Of a DNA stretch of 64,000 bases, positions 54,935-63,085 are shown piece after piece. The position numbers and the translations under genes were made by a program. Positions within the stretch are counted from its first letter, which is position 1. The number at the start of each line of letters is the position of its first letter. The notes beneath the pieces were generated by a model. That model did not search any database, was not told where the DNA came from, and was given only the letters and a program-made list of their open reading frames with translations. The stretch is taken from the NCBI RefSeq assembly GCF_001440395.1, contig NZ_LLXZ01000159.1, positions 33,406-97,405 on the forward strand, in the 5' to 3' direction. The stretch is from Bradyrhizobium jicamae (GTDB taxonomy: Bacteria; Pseudomonadota; Alphaproteobacteria; Rhizobiales; Xanthobacteraceae).

Positions 54935-55405
54935 TCAATCACCTTCTCCTGGAGGGCTGTCGCCTAGAGTGTAATCGGCGCTGTAGATCAGCACATGCAG
55001 CGGCTCGCCGTTGAGCCGCTCCTTGACCTCAGCTATGGCGCGTCGAAGGGCGCGATGATCGCTCAAATCGACCTGAACATGCTTACCCCTACCGGAATTC
55101 CACGGGCAACGCGCCGCGTCAAAAGGTTGGCGCGCGCAGTTGACGATGCGCCAGCTCACTGCCGAGAACAGCTTTCCGGTGGCGTGCCCGATCACGCGCA
55201 ATGCCTCGGTCAAGACCAATGTCTCCCGCTCTCCGTACGCATGGCGGAATCGATCGGTATGAAACGGGCAAGCGGCAACGTCAGCCATCGGGGGCGGGCC
55301 GGAGGCCTCATCATAACTTGGCAGGTCAAGACTCAACGGTACCCCTGATCCCTTTGCGGGCGCGCGCTTTCCACGCGGCCTATCGGACTGCAGGATTTGG
55401 GCCAC
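54935..55405 (-). pseudogene. Short-chain dehydrogenase (SDR), decayed N-terminal half
   Basis: Residues read GHATGKLFSAVSWRIVNCAR, QPFDAARCPW, HVQVDLSDHRALRRAIAEVK and ERLNGEPLHVLI. This is an SDR Rossmann start (TGASxGIGxATxxLF), but the TGASRGIG motif is altered to TEALRVIG and NNAG to YSAD. The catalytic Ser-Tyr-Lys half is missing. Probably a dead gene; an ATG at 55288 could still give a 117-residue product of no expected activity. Confidence 0.6.
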
Positions 55406-55726
55406 GCAAACGACGGGGCTTTTTTCCTCGGGTTTTTCCTGCGCAACGTCTCGTTCGCAACAGGTTGGCGGATTTGAGACAAGCAGCGTGTTTGCTTTCG
55501 GACAGAAAGCGCGTGCTGCACGTATGGGCTGAACAGTCGCAATTGGCCCGACTCCTGCTCCCGTCAGCTGTGGCGCACGGTCGAATGCATCGCCAGGATG
55601 TCCAGCGAACTATGGCATCCAATCAGCGACCTGACGTGCCGCAGGGCCGTCAGCTGGCTAGTTGAGCTGCGATGTGTTCTGCTTCCATCGCGCTAGCCTT
55701 ATAAGGTTGAATCAAACGAGAACGAC
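55406..55726. other. No gene supported; upstream region of hemN
   Basis: No convincing frame or family. I looked for a FixK/Fnr-type box before hemN and found none that fits TTG(A/C)-N6-(T/G)CAA. The hemN ribosome site is weak (GAGAACG). Confidence 0.4.
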
Positions 55727-57073
55727 ATGCGAATTGAGCTTGCGAACCATTATGGACAGGAGCGCCTACCGCGCTACACGAGCTATCCGAGCGCGCCACA
55801 CTTTTCTCCTGCCGTCGATGGCAAGACCTATGTCGATTGGCTGCGTGCCATCCCCGTCTCCTGTGCGGCGTCCCTCTATCTGCACGTTCCGTTCTGCCGG
55901 TCGATGTGCTGGTACTGCGGCTGTCATACCTCGGTGTCAAAACGTGACGAGTCTATCTATGCAGCGGCGGTTCGCTGCGAGATGCAGCTTTTGACCAACA
56001 CGCTTCAGCATCGCCTGCCCTTGGCGCACATCCACTTCGGTGGCGGGACGCCGACAGTCATGATGCCCGAGGTCTTTGCCGATCTCGTCGGCGCGATGCG
56101 TAGCTGCTTTATCGTGCTTCCGGATGTCGAGATCGTCGTTGAGGTCGACCCGCGTACTTTGACGGAGCCGATGACAAAGACGATGGCTCAATGCGGAGTC
56201 ACGCGCGCCAGCCTGGGTGTCCAGAGCTTCGATACGTTGGTACAACGCTCGATCAATCGAATTCAGACATTTGAACAGACCGCAGTTGCGGTGTGCCGCC
56301 TGCGGCAGGCAGGCATCAGCGGCATCAATTTTGATCTGATCTACGGCCTGCCGCACCAGAGCATCGACTCGTGTCTCGAGACGGTCGAGAAGTGCGTTGA
56401 ACTCCGGCCTGATCGCCTCGCGGTCTTCGGTTATGCTCACGTGCCGACCTTCAAAAAGCATCAGCGCAGGATCGCCGAGAACACGCTGCCCGACAGCCTC
56501 GAACGTCACTCGCAGTCGGAAGCGGTCTCGGATGCGCTGCAGTGCGCGGGCTACGTTCGGATCGGCCTGGACCATTTCGCGCTTCGCAGCGACCCCCTCG
56601 CGGTCGCGCAGCGCGAAGGACGATTGCATAGGAATTTCCAGGGATATACTGATCACCAGGAGAAGGTGACGATCGGCCTTGGCGCAAGCGCGATCGGACG
56701 GCTGCCGCAAGGTTTTGTTCAGAACGCCGTGGCGACCCGTGACTATCTTCAGTGCGTCGCCACAGGACATTTCGCAACGGTCAAAGGCTGCGCAATTTCC
56801 GCCGACGACCGCTTTCGCGCAGAGATTATCGAACGCATCATGTGCGATCTCGCCGTCGATCTATCGCGGGTCTCTCATGATCATGGCAGGACTGTTGAAG
56901 AGGCAATCATCGATCGCGAACGGTTCGAACGATTGCTGGCCGACGGCGTGATCACGGTCGAGGCGAACCGGCTGCTTGTAGCTGAGGATTCCCGATTCTT
57001 GATCCGGAGCGTAGCCTCCACGTTCGATGCGCATTTGGCGAAGGGGGGCGGGGCCCATAGCGGAGCTGTCTGA
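55727..57073 (+). CDS. hemN: Oxygen-independent coproporphyrinogen III dehydrogenase
   Basis: A 448-residue radical SAM enzyme converting coproporphyrinogen III to protoporphyrinogen IX without oxygen, for heme synthesis in microoxic cells. The cluster motif is CRSMCWYCGC (Cys57, 61, 64); then HIHFGGGTPT, ASLGVQSFD and the HemN-specific NFDLIYGLPHQS. Length matches HemN rather than the shorter HemW. ATG 55727 is the family start. Its product would supply heme to the cbb3 oxidase and cytochrome genes nearby. Confidence 0.93.
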   Translation: MRIELANHYGQERLPRYTSYPSAPHFSPAVDGKTYVDWLRAIPVSCAASLYLHVPFCRSMCWYCGCHTSVSKRDESIYAAAVRCEMQLLTNTLQHRLPLAHIHFGGGTPTVMMPEVFADLVGAMRSCFIVLPDVEIVVEVDPRTLTEPMTKTMAQCGVTRASLGVQSFDTLVQRSINRIQTFEQTAVAVCRLRQAGISGINFDLIYGLPHQSIDSCLETVEKCVELRPDRLAVFGYAHVPTFKKHQRRIAENTLPDSLERHSQSEAVSDALQCAGYVRIGLDHFALRSDPLAVAQREGRLHRNFQGYTDHQEKVTIGLGASAIGRLPQGFVQNAVATRDYLQCVATGHFATVKGCAISADDRFRAEIIERIMCDLAVDLSRVSHDHGRTVEEAIIDRERFERLLADGVITVEANRLLVAEDSRFLIRSVASTFDAHLAKGGGAHSGAV

Positions 57074-57646
57074 TAAACAATCGTCCTTCATCCATCCTCA
57101 ACCCGTCGGTAGCATTGGTCCCGGAGAACGCACTGAACCTGCCGACTTATGCGAGACTACCATCGTGAATCAAGGGCACGCGAGCCAGCGAGCGCGGAAG
57201 GAGAGAAGATTCGGGACAGAGGGTTCTATGTTTCGATTGGCGAACGAGATCCAGAGGTAACCGCCGCGGCCGTTCGTTGATGGACATGCATGGTGGACTG
57301 CGGGATGCTCTTTCGGTTTCAGCTATCAGGACGCTCTTCGAAGCCGACGCTCGAAAGGCTGCAATCGATGTTCTCAGATCAGTAGCCGAGGGCCTGGCGG
57401 GTTTGTTGCCCGCGAGCGAACGATAGCAGCTGTACGATGTCTGGCTTGCGCCGACACCGTTGATGACCTCACTGAAGTGATCGTCACGGGACCGATGGTT
57501 TCAAGTTCTCTTTTCTCTGCTCGACAGCCAAATCGTTCTCTGCAGCTTCAAGCAAAAGAAATCACTTCTGAAAGTCCTCTTCACTTGGCGCTTCGTTTCA
57601 TTTGTCGATGCCTCGCGCGTCAGCCCATCGGGAAGACACGATTGAT
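57074..57646. other. No gene supported
   Basis: Several short frames on both strands lack ribosome sites and known motifs. The region ends at the stop codon of the ABC ATPase gene and may include terminators for hemN and that operon, but no strong GC hairpin followed by T residues was found. Confidence 0.4.
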
Positions 57647-58489
57647 CTATTCAGCCGGCACGCCGAGCGGACTTAGCCGCGGCAGTAGTGAGAAACCGTC
57701 CGGGCGCCGCAGGCGATCCAGGATGTGGCGTTTCAGACGTACGAACTCGCTCTCGGTCACGAGCTCGGTGTGGCGCGGGCGCGCGAACGGCAGGCGGATG
57801 TCGTCGATCACCCGTCCGGGGCGCGCGCTCATGACGATGATCCGGTCCGCGAGAAAGAGCGCCTCCTCGATGTCGTGGGTCACGAACACCGTGGTCGTCG
57901 GAATTTTGGTCCAGATGTCCAGCAACACTTCCTGCATCAGGCTGCGCGTCTGAGCATCAAGCGCACCGAAAGGCTCGTCCATCAAGAGGACGCGGGGCTG
58001 GTTGATGAGGACGCGAGCGATCTCGACGCGCTGCTGCATGCCCCCGGAGAGTTGCGAGGGATAGAATTTTTCAAACCCCTCAAGGCCGACCAGCTTCGGA
58101 ATTTGGTCCGCGGCCATGCGCCGCTCGGCCTTTCCGAGGCCGCGCATCTTCGGTCCAAACGCGACATTGTCGCGGACCCGCTTCCAGGGAAACAAGGTAT
58201 GCTGTTGGAATACGATCCCCCGATCGGGGCTGGGCCCGAGGAGCGGCTGATCATCGACGGTGAGCTGGCCTTGCGTTACTTCCAGATGCCCTGCCAGCGC
58301 GCCGAGCAAGGTCGATTTGCCACAGCCAGACGGACCGAGGACGCAGATCAATTCGCCCGCCGCGACCGCGAAATTGAGGTCGCGGACCGCCTCGAAAGCG
58401 TCCGCGCCCTCCCCGAGCGAAATCGAGACATGGGCGACATCGATGCGCCCGACGGTTTGCGCCGGAATATCGGTGACTCGGATGTTCAT
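57647..58489 (-). CDS. ABC transporter ATPase, sulfonate/nitrate/taurine type
   Basis: A 280-residue ATPase: Walker A GPSGCGKSTL, Q-loop VFQQHTLFPWKRV, signature LSGGMQQRVEIARVL, Walker B RVLLMDEPFGALD and switch His in FVTHDIEEALFLAD. FPW after the Q-loop is common in the SsuB/TauB/NrtD group. ATG 58489 overlaps the permease stop (ATGA). It powers uptake with the two genes upstream. Substrate: small organic sulphur or nitrogen anion, by family only. Confidence 0.92.
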   Translation of the reverse strand: MNIRVTDIPAQTVGRIDVAHVSISLGEGADAFEAVRDLNFAVAAGELICVLGPSGCGKSTLLGALAGHLEVTQGQLTVDDQPLLGPSPDRGIVFQQHTLFPWKRVRDNVAFGPKMRGLGKAERRMAADQIPKLVGLEGFEKFYPSQLSGGMQQRVEIARVLINQPRVLLMDEPFGALDAQTRSLMQEVLLDIWTKIPTTTVFVTHDIEEALFLADRIIVMSARPGRVIDDIRLPFARPRHTELVTESEFVRLKRHILDRLRRPDGFSLLPRLSPLGVPAE

Positions 58490-59289
58490 CGCGCGACCGT
58501 CGGATGCCGCCAGGGCATCAAATGGTGACCGAGCGTTGTCAACAGCCAGCTGCTGCCCATTCCGAGCAGGCCGATCACCAGCATGCCGACGATGATGTCG
58601 GCATAGTTCTGCAGCGTGTACGCTTCCCATGTGTAATAACCGATCCCGAACTGGCCGGAGATCATCTCTGCGGTAACGAGGCAGAACCACGACGTGCCCA
58701 TGCCGATGGCTAGCCCGATGACGATGCTGGGTGCGGCACCCGGCAGTACGATTTCACGCAGGATCGCGGCCGGCGTACCGCCAAGGCTGCGCGCCGATGC
58801 GACGAGCCTGCGGTCGATGTTGGCGACGCCGTGCACGGTGTTCAGGATGATGGGAAACAGCGCGCCGATGAAGGTGATGTAGATCATCGAGAGCTCGGAC
58901 GACGGGAAGATCAGGATCGACAGCGGTATCCACGCCACCGCCGGGATCGGCCGCAGCAATTCGAGCGGCGGCAGCAACAGGTCACTGGCGGTACGCGACC
59001 GTCCGATCGCGAAGCCGAGGGATATCCCGATCACCACCGCAGCGCCGTAGCCCGCAAACACCCGCCACAGGCTGCTGCTGACGTGCGCCAGCAGCTTCGG
59101 CGACTTCAACAGCACGATGGCGGACTGCACGACCTCGGTCGGCGGCGGAACATTGCGGAATGTCACGATGCCGAGGTTGACATGGAGCGACGACGCAAGC
59201 TGCCAGAGCCCGATGCATGCCAGGATCGAGCCGGCACGTACGAGCCATCGTACCCCAGGCACCCGCTCCACCATGCGCCCCACTGCCAT
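58486..59289 (-). CDS. ABC transporter permease, sulfonate/nitrate/taurine type
   Basis: A 267-residue inner-membrane protein with six helices and the BPD_transp_1 loop SARSLGGTPAAILREIVLPG (EAA motif) facing the ATPase. Family region LELLRPIPAVAWIPLSILIF is typical of SsuC/TauC. It starts 3 bases after the binding-protein gene stop. Confidence 0.92.
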   Translation of the reverse strand: MAVGRMVERVPGVRWLVRAGSILACIGLWQLASSLHVNLGIVTFRNVPPPTEVVQSAIVLLKSPKLLAHVSSSLWRVFAGYGAAVVIGISLGFAIGRSRTASDLLLPPLELLRPIPAVAWIPLSILIFPSSELSMIYITFIGALFPIILNTVHGVANIDRRLVASARSLGGTPAAILREIVLPGAAPSIVIGLAIGMGTSWFCLVTAEMISGQFGIGYYTWEAYTLQNYADIIVGMLVIGLLGMGSSWLLTTLGHHLMPWRHPTVAR

Positions 59290-59292
59290 CGC

Positions 59293-60714
59293 CTAGCGAC
59301 TCGCCACCAGCGATTCGCGCGCACCAGCGTAATCGATCACGTCACCGCCGTGCTCCTTCGACCACTTTTTGGCGCCGTCCTTGAGCAGGAACGCGCTCAA
59401 CTCACCTTTGGCCGAGCGAACGAACCAGGCCTGGTTTGCGAACAGCTTGATGCCGCTATCGCGATCCTGCGCGTAAACGACCCGGATCGCCTTGCCCTCC
59501 TTCTCAAGCCCAGCGAGCGCCTTCAGCGCATTCTCAGGCGAGCTGAAGTGACGGAGCTTGGGCTCGTCCTTGACCCAGATCTGCGCGACCCGGCCGAAGT
59601 CCGTGATGTCGGTTCCAGTGGTCGCATCCTTGGCTTTCAGGGGAAGCTGGGCGTAGTCCTTCAGTTCGGCGTCGTAATCGCGTCCGACCTGCGACAGAGC
59701 GATACGTATGAACTTGTCGGTCACGAACTGATTGATGTCGAGATCGCTGTCGGCGCGTTTGAGGTGCCTTAACGTCTTGATCGAGGTAGCAATCGCCTGA
59801 CGATACTCCGGCTTCCAGGCCACGCTGCGCGTTTGCAGGCCGAGCGGTCCGTGGAACAGATAGGCCACTTCCGCTTCGATGCCTGTCACCTTGGTGATGA
59901 GCTCGCTGTACTTCTCGGGCTCTTCCGCAATCAGGCGGTCGGCCTCCAGGGCGGCGCGCAGGTAGGCGACGACGATCTCGGGATATTTGTCGGCGTATTC
60001 CGCGTCCACCAGCGATCCATGCAGGGTTGGCGCGTTCGCCTGTGAGCCGTCAAAGATCTTGCGTGCAAAGCCGCGCCACGGAAACAGTTCCGCGAAAGGT
60101 ACGAAATCCGCATGGGCCTCGATCTTGTTTGCCTGCAGCGCCGGACCCGCGACCTCAGGTGCCTGCGTGATGATGTTAACGTCCGTTTCCGGATTCCATC
60201 CCTTGGCCTCGATGGCCCGGAGCAACATGCCATGTGAGGTAGATGCAAAGGGAACAGAGATCGTCTTGCCCTTGAGGTCGGCGATCGACTGCACGGGAGA
60301 GTTCACCGGCACCACGATGCCGTTGCCGCTGCCCTTGGTGCTGCCGGAGAGCACGCTGATGAACAGGCTGCGTCGCCCGGCCTTTTGGAAAGCCACACCG
60401 TTCAGCGAACCGGGGAAGTCTGCCATCGCGCCCAGATCAAGCTTACCGGCGACCATCTCATTGGTCAGCGGCGCACCGCTGGTGAAATTCTTCCACTGGA
60501 TGTCGTAGGTGACGTCCTTGTACTTGCCGTCGCGCGGCAGGAATTTCTCCAGAAGCTTCAGCTCGCGGATCAGAAGTCCGCCGGTTGCGCAGTTGATCGT
60601 CGTGTCCTGCGTTCCGACTGCGACACGAATGGTTTCGGCACGGGACAAGCCGGTGAAACCGAATATCGCAACCGCGACAGCCGCGGCTATTCTCACAACA
60701 CCAGAAGAAATCAT
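59293..60714 (-). CDS. ABC transporter periplasmic binding protein
   Basis: A 473-residue precursor. ATG 60714 opens a signal peptide ending at SRA (residue 26). The mature protein is of the NMT1/SsuA class but about 130 residues longer than usual, with TIRVAVGTQDTTINCATGGL, GKLDLGAMADFPGSLNG and the hinge block LKGKTISVPFASTSHG MLL. The extra C-terminal part (DFGRVAQIWVKDEPKLRHFS onwards) is not in SsuA and may serve a special ligand. First gene of the importer operon, divergent from a Crp/Fnr gene. Confidence 0.88.
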   Translation of the reverse strand: MISSGVVRIAAAVAVAIFGFTGLSRAETIRVAVGTQDTTINCATGGLLIRELKLLEKFLPRDGKYKDVTYDIQWKNFTSGAPLTNEMVAGKLDLGAMADFPGSLNGVAFQKAGRRSLFISVLSGSTKGSGNGIVVPVNSPVQSIADLKGKTISVPFASTSHGMLLRAIEAKGWNPETDVNIITQAPEVAGPALQANKIEAHADFVPFAELFPWRGFARKIFDGSQANAPTLHGSLVDAEYADKYPEIVVAYLRAALEADRLIAEEPEKYSELITKVTGIEAEVAYLFHGPLGLQTRSVAWKPEYRQAIATSIKTLRHLKRADSDLDINQFVTDKFIRIALSQVGRDYDAELKDYAQLPLKAKDATTGTDITDFGRVAQIWVKDEPKLRHFSSPENALKALAGLEKEGKAIRVVYAQDRDSGIKLFANQAWFVRSAKGELSAFLLKDGAKKWSKEHGGDVIDYAGARESLVASR

Positions 60715-60873
60715 TGGCCTGTCCTCGACTATCGATGGCCGGCACACCGCGCCAGCTTGAACGCGCGATCCGGACTATCGAGCGTTCGCGCTGACGGCTG
60801 AAGCAATTACTTGCGTAGCGGCTGTTCCCCACGCTCGTCGCGATTCCGTCGCAATGTGGCTTGCACGCGCGTC

Positions 60874-60916
60874 AAATGATTTTCTCGTTCCGGCGCGTCG
60901 GGCAGACAAATCATTT
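60874..60916. promoter_or_regulatory. Inverted repeat in the divergent promoter region
   Basis: AAATGATTT (60874-60882) and AAATCATTT (60908-60916) are exact reverse complements 25 bases apart, midway between the importer operon and the Crp/Fnr-type gene. A control site for that regulator is plausible but not shown. The spacing is wider than a standard Crp site. Confidence 0.4.
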
Positions 60917-61035
60917 CGACAACAGCTCGTTTACGCATGACCTTTGCTAAGTGTATTTCGACTCGTTCAAAGAAGTGGACTTTGCCATTCCGTCCCATTT
61001 AGCTATTTGCGAAATCGCAGGGCGAACTGACGGCA

Positions 61036-61872
61036 ATGACGACACTGAAAGAAGCTTCCGAGCCTGATTCCTTGCCCCTGGTGGCCAGGACTGGCGCCGT
61101 CGCACAACTTGATTGGCCGGCCAGGGAACGACCTGCCGTCGTATCCAGACCGCGTACTCGCGCGGAATCCGCCCTGTTCATGAGCGAGTCCATCGACGGG
61201 TTGAACGTCGGCGCGCACTTTCTCGATCGCCTCTCGGCCGAGCAGATGGCGGAGGTCCACGCTGCAGGCCGTACTTTTCCTGTCCCCCAGGGACAGATGG
61301 TGTTCAATCAGGGCGAACATCACGACGGTATATTCATCATCAGGCGCGGGCAGGTTCGGGTCTATTACACGGCTCCTTCCGGCCGCGAGATCACCCTCGC
61401 CTATTGGACGCCCGGCCATTTCATTGGCGGGCCGGAGATAACCGGCGGCGGCGCGCATATGTGGTCAGGCATTGCGATCGAGGATTGCGAGATCACGGCA
61501 TTGTCCGGCACCACCTTGCACAAGCTTCTGGTGCAGATGCCAACCTTCGCGCTGGCCCTGATCGACGGGCTGGTCGCCAAGGGCAAGTGCTATTCCTCGA
61601 TGGCGCAGATCCTGGGGACCCGCTCGGTGATCGAGCGGCTGGCGCAGTATCTACTAAATATGTCCGAACTCTACGGAGTTTCCGACGGCGATACCATCGT
61701 CATCAATCGCAAGGTAACCCACGACCAGATCGCGGCAATGGTGGGCTCGACCCGCCAGTGGGTCACAATGATGCTGAAGCGCTTTCAGGCCAAGCGCATC
61801 ATCGCCATCGAGGACAGCGTCATCAGGATCAAGCGCGTCGATCTGCTCGAGACGATCCTGTTCAAGGACTAG
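61036..61872 (+). CDS. Crp/Fnr-family transcriptional regulator
   Basis: A 278-residue protein: cyclic-nucleotide-binding-like barrel (about residues 60-185; VPQGQMVFNQGEHHDGIFII, RRGQVRVYY) and a C-terminal winged helix (about 200-275; VTHDQIAAMVGSTRQWVTMM as recognition helix). No Cys cluster of the Fnr type is seen, so it senses a small molecule or acts constitutively. Its location, divergent from the importer and convergent with the HEAT-ferredoxin-flavoprotein operon, suggests it controls both. Confidence 0.9.
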   Translation: MTTLKEASEPDSLPLVARTGAVAQLDWPARERPAVVSRPRTRAESALFMSESIDGLNVGAHFLDRLSAEQMAEVHAAGRTFPVPQGQMVFNQGEHHDGIFIIRRGQVRVYYTAPSGREITLAYWTPGHFIGGPEITGGGAHMWSGIAIEDCEITALSGTTLHKLLVQMPTFALALIDGLVAKGKCYSSMAQILGTRSVIERLAQYLLNMSELYGVSDGDTIVINRKVTHDQIAAMVGSTRQWVTMMLKRFQAKRIIAIEDSVIRIKRVDLLETILFKD

Positions 61873-62834
61873 TTACGCGCCTCAATCTGTGCGAGCGCCC
61901 ATATCACGGTTTTCCGCACATCCGGGTCTTCGTCCTGCGTGCGCGTGCCAAGTGCGTCGCGAGCCTTCGGATCGGCGATATCGCCGAGCGCCGCGGCGGC
62001 ATCCTTGCGTAACGAAGGAAGTGCGTCATCGAGGAATGGAATGATGGCGTCCACGGCGGGGCGAGCGTGGAGCTTGCCCAGGCTCTGCAACGCCTTCTGA
62101 CGCACCTGCCAGTAGCTGTCGCCGAGCGATTGGATCAGCGCTGTCGCCACCGAAATCTGGCCAATCCGTCCGATCGTCTCGGCCGCCACCGCCCTCACTT
62201 GCCATTCCCGGTCCGAGAGCGCGTCCGCGGCGGCCTGTGCCGCCGCCTCATTGCGTGCAAACGACAGTGCATTGATAGCGGCAAGCCTGACGTCGGCGTT
62301 CTCGTCCCTGGTCGCATGGATCAGCGAGGGCAGTGTCTCGGTCTTCTTCAGATAACCGATCACGCCCACCGCCTGCACCCGCACGGCGGAGTCATGGTCA
62401 CCAAGTGCGGCAATCGCCGGCCCCAGCGAAGCGCCGACCTGTAGCGCCTTGAGCGCGCGAAGGATCGCCGTGCGCACGAAGGGCGATGAATGCGTCACCA
62501 GGGGAAGCAACACGACGCTGGCTGCGGAATCGCGAAGTTCGGCGAGGCTGTCAGCGGCCGCCTGGGCCACCGCTGTCTCGGAATCGGTCACGACGCCGAC
62601 CAGTGCCTTGGCTACATCGACGCCGTCGAATTCGCCCAGCGCCCGCGCCGTCTGCAGCCTGACGGCTGCATCTGGATCGCCCGCCGCCTGCACCAGCAGC
62701 GGAATGGCCTCTCCGCTCGACGTCTCCACGAGGTCGATGACCGCGAGACGCCGCACCGCCGGATCCGGACTTTCCAGCCGTTCTGAAATCTCGTCGAGGT
62801 CGCCGAACGCCTCGAATGGCTCGAACGCCGTCAT
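61869..62834 (-). CDS. HEAT-repeat protein
   Basis: A 321-residue all-helical solenoid of about nine to ten HEAT/PBS-lyase-type repeats, each like DPDAAVRLQTARALGEFDG or DSYWQVRQKALQSLGKLHA. Such proteins serve as scaffolds or as lyase-like helpers for cofactor handling. It starts one base after the ferredoxin stop and its end overlaps the Crp gene end by 4 bases. It is probably an assembly or partner protein for the flavoprotein-ferredoxin pair. Confidence 0.88.
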   Translation of the reverse strand: MTAFEPFEAFGDLDEISERLESPDPAVRRLAVIDLVETSSGEAIPLLVQAAGDPDAAVRLQTARALGEFDGVDVAKALVGVVTDSETAVAQAAADSLAELRDSAASVVLLPLVTHSSPFVRTAILRALKALQVGASLGPAIAALGDHDSAVRVQAVGVIGYLKKTETLPSLIHATRDENADVRLAAINALSFARNEAAAQAAADALSDREWQVRAVAAETIGRIGQISVATALIQSLGDSYWQVRQKALQSLGKLHARPAVDAIIPFLDDALPSLRKDAAAALGDIADPKARDALGTRTQDEDPDVRKTVIWALAQIEARN

Positions 62835-62835
62835 G

Positions 62836-63069
62836 TTAGCGCAGCAGATAGGGAATGTTGACGGTCACGGCGCCGGTCGGGCAATCGGCCTCGCACGGCA
62901 TGCAATACCAGCACTCGTCATATTTCATGTAGGCCTTACCCGTGAGATCGCTGATCCGGAGCACGTCGAGCGGGCAGACGTCGACACAGACCGTGCATCC
63001 CTTGTCGGCGATGCATTTGGCCTCATCGACAACGACAGGAACGGTGGTGGGCGTATGGGCAATCGGCAT
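62836..63069 (-). CDS. Ferredoxin, two 4Fe-4S clusters
   Basis: A 77-residue ferredoxin with ligands CIADKGCTVCVDVCP and CWYCMPCEADCP. The layout with a long gap resembles AprB/ferredoxin-type electron carriers that pair with AprA/fumarate-reductase flavoproteins. ATG 63069 is the natural start; the longer frame to 63153 overlaps the flavoprotein end. It lies 16 bases after that gene's stop, so both are one operon. Confidence 0.9.
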   Translation of the reverse strand: MPIAHTPTTVPVVVDEAKCIADKGCTVCVDVCPLDVLRISDLTGKAYMKYDECWYCMPCEADCPTGAVTVNIPYLLR

Positions 63070-63085
63070 GTGGTGGTCCCGTCTC

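Noticed and set aside
52349..55404. 16-base direct repeat TGCAGGATTTGGGCCA at 52349 and 55389 flanking fixN
   Set aside because: A repeat of this length is expected about once by chance in a window of this size, and no other duplication signs were seen.
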